From positions 1 to 20,044 of the forward strand of contig CAKUMG010000018.1 in the NCBI GenBank assembly GCA_934667465.1: a DNA stretch of 20,044 bases. Direction: 5' to 3'. Source of the DNA: an uncultured Actinoplanes sp. Lineage in GTDB: Bacteria; Actinomycetota; Actinomycetes; Mycobacteriales; Micromonosporaceae. Below the pieces are notes generated by a model, which worked only from the letters and a program-made list of their open reading frames with translations, was not told where the DNA came from and did no database searches. A program made the translations under genes and the position numbers. Positions 15,822-20,044 of this stretch are shown in pieces (the stretch's first letter is position 1; every line of letters starts with the position of its first letter).

Positions 15822-17426
15822 TCAGCTCTTGTGCCACTTCTGGTTGGTGGTGCCGGCGCAGTCCCAGAGCTGGAGCCGGGCGCCGTCGTTCCCGTTCCAG
15901 TCGGCGATGTCCACGCACTTGTTCGCGGACACGTTGACCAGGTCGCCGGCGCCCGAGAGGGTGAACCGCTGGACCGGGTTGCCGTTGCAGGTGACCAGCT
16001 GGATCGGGGTGCCGTTGGTCAGCGCCCCGCCCGCCGGGTCCATGCACTTGCCGACGCCGCGCACGGTGCCGTCGCCCTCGAAGCTCCACTTCTGGGCGGC
16101 GCTGTTGTTGCAGGTCCACATCTGCAGCCGGGCCCCGTCGACCGAGCTGCCGTTCGGGACGTCGATGCACTTGCCGTTCCAGTCGCTGACCAGGCCGTTG
16201 CCTCCGGTCGCCGGCGGGGGCGTGGTGCCACCGCCCGCCCCGAACGGGGTCAGCACCAGGCCGGCCGAGCGCGGGTCCCCGTCGTGCACCAGCGACTCGA
16301 ACGCCCCGACGTCGTCGAACGCGAACGCGTACGCCTTGCCGTCGACCATGTTCTGGTGCACGAACTTCGCGTAGTAGTTCGTCGGGTTGTTCTGGTAGAA
16401 CTGCGCGGCGTTCGTGCTGGGCTGCGTGTCGATCGTGCCCAGCGTCCCGCGGTTCAGCGCGGCGCACAGCGTGCGCGAGATCGGGCCCACCACCTGGTCG
16501 TTCGGCGCGGGCAGGTCGCCGTCGCAGCCCCAGACCGAGGCGGACGACGGCTTGTTGAAGCGCGCGACCTGCTGACCGGCTGAGTTGGTGAAGGTCATGA
16601 CATTTCCGGATGTACGGCCGAAGTAGCGCACGTTCGGCTGGTCCCCGAACGGCACGACAGTCAAAGTCTTCGTCGTGTACGCGTTCCACGCCGACGTGAT
16701 GTACGAGTCCAGGTACGTCGAGCTCAACAGCCCCGACCCGGCCGCCTTGCCCGGGGCCAGCACGCGCAGCACGGTGCCGTCGGCGCGGGTGACCACCGTG
16801 TTCGCCCAGCCCGGCTGCGCCTTGATCGCGTTAATCACGTTGTTGCGCCCGTTGTTGACCGGGTCGCCGGTGCGCTTCGTGGCGCCGCTCGCCCCGGTGA
16901 CCGTCACCGCGTGCGGCACGGCGAACATGTCCACCTGCGAGCTGTTCAGCCACAGACCGGCGTCGTTGTACGTGAACTCGCTCCAGTCGAACAGGATGTT
17001 GTAGTTGGCGTCGCCGCTCGCCCAGGGAGCCGGCTGGACCAGGCCGTCGGGGGTGAGGAAGAACTTGAGCTTCTCACCGAGCGAGAAGTAGACGCGCCCG
17101 GAGAAGCCGCGGGGGAACCGGACCGTGGTCGTGCCGCCGTTGCCGGGGCCGGCGATGGCCACGTCGGGGGCGGCCGACGGGGGCAGCGAGCCCGCGGGCC
17201 ACGGGCTGAAGGTGCCGGCCTGGTTCACGTAGCCGAGCCGGCCGGTGGCGAGGTTGACGCCGATGACATAGACGTGGACCGCCTCGCCGCGGCCGCTGTT
17301 GTTGGTGATGGTGACGGGCAGCAGGGCCGGGCCCACGGCCTGGGCCGGTGTCGCGGACACCAGGCCGATCGGCAGCGCCACCGCGAGCGCGGTGAGCGCC
17401 TGCGCCAGCTTTCTTCTGATCCGCAC
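15822..17426 (-). CDS. Secreted GH64 endo-beta-1,3-glucanase with ricin-type (CBM13) lectin domain
   Basis: The 534-residue product starts at GTG 17426, with GAGGAG five bases upstream, and has a signal peptide ending AQA at 28-30. Residues about 33-395 are a glycoside hydrolase family 64 domain, the type that releases laminari-oligosaccharides (chiefly pentaose) from beta-1,3-glucan. Candidate catalytic residues are Glu150 (FDWSEFTYND) and Asp166 (SQVDMFAVP). Their spacing of 16 equals that of Glu154/Asp170 recalled for the Streptomyces matensis enzyme. A Gly/Thr/Pro linker (397-409) joins a beta-trefoil, residues 410-534, with three QxW-type repeats (QKW 445, QRF 486, QKW 529) and paired cysteines. 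The trefoil probably binds glucan. It would act outside the cell on fungal or algal walls. A palindrome at its promoter suggests sugar-responsive repression. Confidence 0.94.
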   Translation of the reverse strand: MRIRRKLAQALTALAVALPIGLVSATPAQAVGPALLPVTITNNSGRGEAVHVYVIGVNLATGRLGYVNQAGTFSPWPAGSLPPSAAPDVAIAGPGNGGTTTVRFPRGFSGRVYFSLGEKLKFFLTPDGLVQPAPWASGDANYNILFDWSEFTYNDAGLWLNSSQVDMFAVPHAVTVTGASGATKRTGDPVNNGRNNVINAIKAQPGWANTVVTRADGTVLRVLAPGKAAGSGLLSSTYLDSYITSAWNAYTTKTLTVVPFGDQPNVRYFGRTSGNVMTFTNSAGQQVARFNKPSSASVWGCDGDLPAPNDQVVGPISRTLCAALNRGTLGTIDTQPSTNAAQFYQNNPTNYYAKFVHQNMVDGKAYAFAFDDVGAFESLVHDGDPRSAGLVLTPFGAGGGTTPPPATGGNGLVSDWNGKCIDVPNGSSVDGARLQMWTCNNSAAQKWSFEGDGTVRGVGKCMDPAGGALTNGTPIQLVTCNGNPVQRFTLSGAGDLVNVSANKCVDIADWNGNDGARLQLWDCAGTTNQKWHKS

Positions 17427-17548
17427 AACGACTCCTCGGGGACGAACGGGGGAGCTCGGAAGGAGAAGGTGATGCCTCGCGGCGGGGATACCGGAGGCGT
17501 GACGAACATCGTGCGACGGCGCATCCCCGTCGCTGGTGAGGGCGAATG

Positions 17549-17560
17549 GAGAGCGCTCTC
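17549..17560. promoter_or_regulatory. LacI-family type operator GAGAGCGCTCTC
   Basis: This perfect 12-bp palindrome with a central GCGC core resembles the CebR/CelR-class boxes (TGGGAGCGCTCCCA) of actinobacterial sugar regulators. It covers the transcription start predicted from the -10 box at 17563-17568, 123 bases before the glucanase start codon. Repression released by a glucan breakdown sugar is the natural reading (inference). No regulator gene is in the window. Confidence 0.65.
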
Positions 17561-17562
17561 AC

Positions 17563-17592
17563 AGCATCGGCGGCATGAACACGCTGTGTCAA
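17563..17592 (-). promoter_or_regulatory. Promoter of the GH64 glucanase gene
   Basis: On the minus strand a perfect TTGACA (17592-17587) is followed after 18 bases by GATGCT (17568-17563), a fair -10 match. The predicted start lies in the LacI-type palindrome just downstream. This gives a leader of about 130 bases. Confidence 0.55.
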
Positions 17593-17635
17593 TAGACAAC
17601 AACCTATGCGATTGACCGTACGGCCGCAGGGTGCG

Positions 17636-18457
17636 TCAGCCGGCGGCGAGGTCGCGATAAGCGGGCCGGAGGATGTCGGCCAGGGGGATGGCCCGGACCC
17701 GCACCGGGGGCGCGTCGAGGACCCGCAGCAGCAACTCAGGCGGCGCCGTGGTGCGGGCCGGGCGGTCACGCAGCCGGCTCAGCGAGATGCCCGGGGTGTA
17801 GTAGTCGGCGAGCCGCTCCTCGAGGGGCACGTCGTCGACCGCGAGGGGGTCGGGCGCCTCCTCCGGGTCGGGCAGGCCGCGCAGCGCGGTGAGGATCGCC
17901 TCCCGGTCGCGGCCGCGCCAGGCGAGGACCAGGAACGGGTCGGCGTCGAACGCCTCGGCCAGGACATAGAGCACCGCCGAGGCGTGCTTGCACGGGACGC
18001 CCCAGTCGGGACAGCTGCACCGCATGTCCACCATGGACGGGAAGAGCGGCAGCTCGAGCCCGTCGAAGAGGTCGACGATCTCGTGCGGCATGTCGCCCGC
18101 GAGCAGGGCCGCGCGATAGAGCGCCTGCGAGCCCAGCTCCTCCAGAATCCGGGTCCACTGTGCCTCGTCGTAGGCGGGGATCCCCAGCGTCACCTCGTAG
18201 GGGTCCGGCCGGGAACCCTGCACCTGGCCGACCACGCTGCCGGGGGTCAGGTCGAAGCCGATGACCTGCCCCTTGCGGGCATAGGTGCGCCCGCGGCCCA
18301 GCCGCCCCGGCTGGCAGATCCGCTCGAGCAGGTCCACGAACCGCCGCGACCACCACTGCTCGCCGATCTTGCCCCGCTGGGCCCGGACCGCGATGCCGCC
18401 GTCGACCCGGATCGGGCCGCCCGAGGCGAAGAAGCGTCCTTCGGGATCCACCGGCAT
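17636..18457 (-). CDS. SWIM zinc-finger protein, partner of the SNF2 ATPase
   Basis: The 273-residue product contains one SWIM motif, CxCx6CxH, at Cys147, Cys149, Cys156 and His158 (RCSCPDWGVPCKH), which binds zinc and is thought to mediate DNA or protein contacts. The N-terminal part (about 35-70, WWSRRFVDLLE, GRGRTYARKGQV) matches the region that precedes SWIM in bacterial proteins paired with SNF2 ATPases. The C-terminal third is acidic, Leu/Pro-rich and without a recognised domain. Its ATG is separated from the SNF2 stop by a single base, so it is translated from the same mRNA and most likely works with that ATPase. No nuclease or other catalytic motif is seen. No clear terminator follows the stop. 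Confidence 0.88.
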   Translation of the reverse strand: MPVDPEGRFFASGGPIRVDGGIAVRAQRGKIGEQWWSRRFVDLLERICQPGRLGRGRTYARKGQVIGFDLTPGSVVGQVQGSRPDPYEVTLGIPAYDEAQWTRILEELGSQALYRAALLAGDMPHEIVDLFDGLELPLFPSMVDMRCSCPDWGVPCKHASAVLYVLAEAFDADPFLVLAWRGRDREAILTALRGLPDPEEAPDPLAVDDVPLEERLADYYTPGISLSRLRDRPARTTAPPELLLRVLDAPPVRVRAIPLADILRPAYRDLAAG

Positions 18458-18458
18458 G

Positions 18459-20044
18459 TCAGCGCACCCCCGCGGTGTCGAGCGAGAACAGCTCGCGCAG
18501 CTGCTGCGTGGTCAGGTCGGCGACCCACTCCTCGCCCATGCTGACCACAGTGGAGGCCAGCGCCTTCTTGCGCTCGATCATCGCGTCGATCTTCTCCTCC
18601 AGCGTGCCGGTGCAGATGAACTTGCGCACCTGCACGTCACGCGACTGTCCGATGCGGAACGCGCGGTCGGTGGCCTGGTTCTCCACGGCGGGATTCCACC
18701 AGCGGTCCACGTGGATGACGTGGTTGGCGGCGGTCAGGTTGAGGCCGGTGCCCGCGGCCTTGAGCGAGAGCAGGAACAGCATCGGCTCGGTGTCGTGCTG
18801 GAAGCGCTCGACCAGCTCGTCGCGCTTCGCCTTGGACAATCCACCGTGGAGCCACAGCACCGGCCGGTCGAGATGGGCGGCGAGGTAGGGCTGGAGCATC
18901 GAGCCGAACTCGGAATACTGCGTGAAGATCAGGGCCTTGTCGCCCTCGGCCACGATCTCCTCGGCGAGCTCCTCCAGGCGGGCGAGCTTGCCCGACCGTC
19001 CCGGCAGCCGCGAACCGTCCTTGAGCAGGTGGGCCGGGTGGTTGCAGACCTGCTTGAGCTTGGTCATGGCGGCGATGACGTTGCCCCGGCGCTGGATGCC
19101 CTCGGTGCTCTCGATCACCGACATCATGTCCTCGACGACCGCTTGGTACAAAGTGGCCTGTTCGGGCGTGAGCGGGCACCAGACCTTCATTTCGTTCTTC
19201 TCGGGCAGATCCGAGATGATCGACTTGTCGGTCTTGAGGCGGCGCAGCACGAACGGGCCGGTCGCCCGCTTGAGCGCGGCGGTGGCGTCGGCGTCGCCGC
19301 GGACCTCGATCGGCTCCTGGTAACGCTTCCGGAACCGCTTGGCCGGTCCGAGCAGCCCGGGGTTGGCGAACTCCATGATGGACCAGAGTTCGGCGAGGTG
19401 GTTCTCGACCGGCGTGCCGGTCAGTGCCAGCCGGGTGCGCGCGGGGATGGCGCGGACCGCCTGCGCCTGGCGCGTGCCGCTGTTCTTGATGGCCTGGGCC
19501 TCGTCGCACACCACGCGTCCCCACTGGACGGCGCGCATCATGCCCAGGTCACGCAGGGCCGTGCCGTAGGTCGTGACGACCACATCGGACTCCGCCGCCA
19601 TGGCCTCGAAGTCCTCGTCGCGCCTGCGGGAGCCGCCGTGGTGCACGCGCACCCGCAGCTCGGGCGCGAAGCGGCCCGCCTCCTTCTCCCAGTTGCTGAC
19701 CAGCGACATAGGACAGATGAGCAGGGTCGGCGCCGGGCGCGCACCCTCCGCCCGCTCGGTCAGCAGCAGCGACAGCGTCTGCGCCGTCTTGCCCAGGCCC
19801 ATGTCGTCGGCCAGGATGCCGCCCAGCCCCAGCCGCGCGAGGAAGTGCAGCCAGGAGAGCCCGCGCTCCTGGTAGGGCCGCAGCACGCCCCGGAAGCCGG
19901 CCGGGGTCCCGATCGGCGCGAGCCGCTCCGCTGCCCCGCCGGAGAGCAGGTCGCCGAGCATGCCGACGGCGTCCACCTCGACCAGCGGCAGATCCTCCTC
20001 GCCGCCGTCGATCACCTGCTGCAGCACCTCGCCGGCGGTCAGCT
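18459..20044 (-). CDS. SNF2/Swi2-family DEAD/DEAH-box ATPase (N-terminus outside window)
   Basis: The frame is open to the right edge, so only the C-terminal motor half (about 528 residues) is present. Bacterial members are commonly near 1,000 residues. Counting from the in-frame GTG at 20027, motifs are: RPYQERGLSWL (50-60), Walker A ADDMGLGKT (73-81), CDEAQAIKN (174-182, the DEAH-box equivalent), LTGTPVEN (202-209), FTQYSEF (368-374), LSLKAAGTGLNL (420-431) and the arginine-finger block DRAFRIGQSRDV (454-465). This order is diagnostic of the SNF2 group, which uses ATP to translocate on double-stranded DNA and displace proteins, without unwinding strands. GTG 20027 is probably internal and not the true start. 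The gene is coupled to the SWIM-protein gene. Its cellular role is not established: DNA repair, RNA polymerase recycling (as for RapA) or defence are all possible. Confidence 0.93.
   Translation of the reverse strand, partial: LTAGEVLQQVIDGGEEDLPLVEVDAVGMLGDLLSGGAAERLAPIGTPAGFRGVLRPYQERGLSWLHFLARLGLGGILADDMGLGKTAQTLSLLLTERAEGARPAPTLLICPMSLVSNWEKEAGRFAPELRVRVHHGGSRRRDEDFEAMAAESDVVVTTYGTALRDLGMMRAVQWGRVVCDEAQAIKNSGTRQAQAVRAIPARTRLALTGTPVENHLAELWSIMEFANPGLLGPAKRFRKRYQEPIEVRGDADATAALKRATGPFVLRRLKTDKSIISDLPEKNEMKVWCPLTPEQATLYQAVVEDMMSVIESTEGIQRRGNVIAAMTKLKQVCNHPAHLLKDGSRLPGRSGKLARLEELAEEIVAEGDKALIFTQYSEFGSMLQPYLAAHLDRPVLWLHGGLSKAKRDELVERFQHDTEPMLFLLSLKAAGTGLNLTAANHVIHVDRWWNPAVENQATDRAFRIGQSRDVQVRKFICTGTLEEKIDAMIERKKALASTVVSMGEEWVADLTTQQLRELFSLDTAGVR

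Noticed and set aside
14802..16583. A 593-codon plus-strand open frame opposite the reductase and glucanase genes
   Set aside because: It crosses two real genes and a terminator, and its Val/Arg/Ala-rich product matches nothing recognisable.

Overview
The window is very GC-rich, its ORFs favour G or C at the third codon position, and starts are often GTG or apparently leaderless. Together with an aminofutalosine-pathway menaquinone gene (mqnA), a DUF4229 protein, a HelD-type helicase and a secreted GH64 glucanase with a ricin-type lectin domain, this points to a filamentous actinomycete. Micromonosporaceae is my best guess, from general resemblance only. There is no sign of phage, transposon, CRISPR array or rRNA/tRNA. 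The window reads as ordinary chromosome with some rapidly evolving surface-protein genes.

Layout. Bases 1-2587 (minus strand) hold a proline-rich protein with SVYG tandem repeats, cut by the window edge, and upstream of it a secreted NlpC/P60 peptidoglycan hydrolase with low-complexity tails. Bases 2977-4530 (plus) hold a three-gene set: an MqnE-like protein that has lost its radical-SAM core, a small four-helix membrane protein and a DUF4229 membrane protein. Bases 4665-5945 (plus) encode a secreted M14 zinc carboxypeptidase, ending convergently at a hairpin against a two-domain VOC protein (6002-6760, minus). A HelD-like helicase (6961-8985, minus) is divergent from mqnA (9228-10082, plus), which is followed by an LPXTG cell-wall-anchored protein (10197-11747). 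A perfect bidirectional terminator separates that gene from two overlapping minus-strand membrane glycosyltransferase genes: a GT-C-type protein (13046-14587) and a GT2 polyprenyl-phosphate glycosyltransferase-like protein (11806-13056). Then come an aldo/keto reductase (14811-15767), the GH64 endo-1,3-glucanase with CBM13 (15822-17426), and a translationally coupled SNF2-family ATPase/SWIM zinc-finger pair (17636-20044) that runs off the right edge. These last four are all on the minus strand.

Functional themes. Envelope and secreted functions dominate: wall hydrolase, LPXTG protein, carboxypeptidase, glucanase and lipid-linked-sugar-type glycosyltransferases. Menaquinone synthesis is represented by mqnA and, about 5.5 kb away, the degenerate MqnE-like gene with its two small membrane neighbours. 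Nucleic-acid transactions are represented by HelD and the SNF2/SWIM pair.

The most unusual feature is the MqnE-like gene. Both flanks of the enzyme are recognisable, but the segment that should hold the CxxxCxxC iron-sulfur motif and most of the radical-SAM barrel is missing, while the frame stays open and the gene heads an apparently intact small gene set. Secondary points are -10-like hexamers placed 6-9 nt before start codons without Shine-Dalgarno sequences, a LacI-type palindrome over the predicted start point of the glucanase gene, and a terminator hairpin abutting the reductase promoter. I see no convincing complete, previously undescribed multi-gene system. The MqnE-like gene and its neighbours are the nearest candidate.
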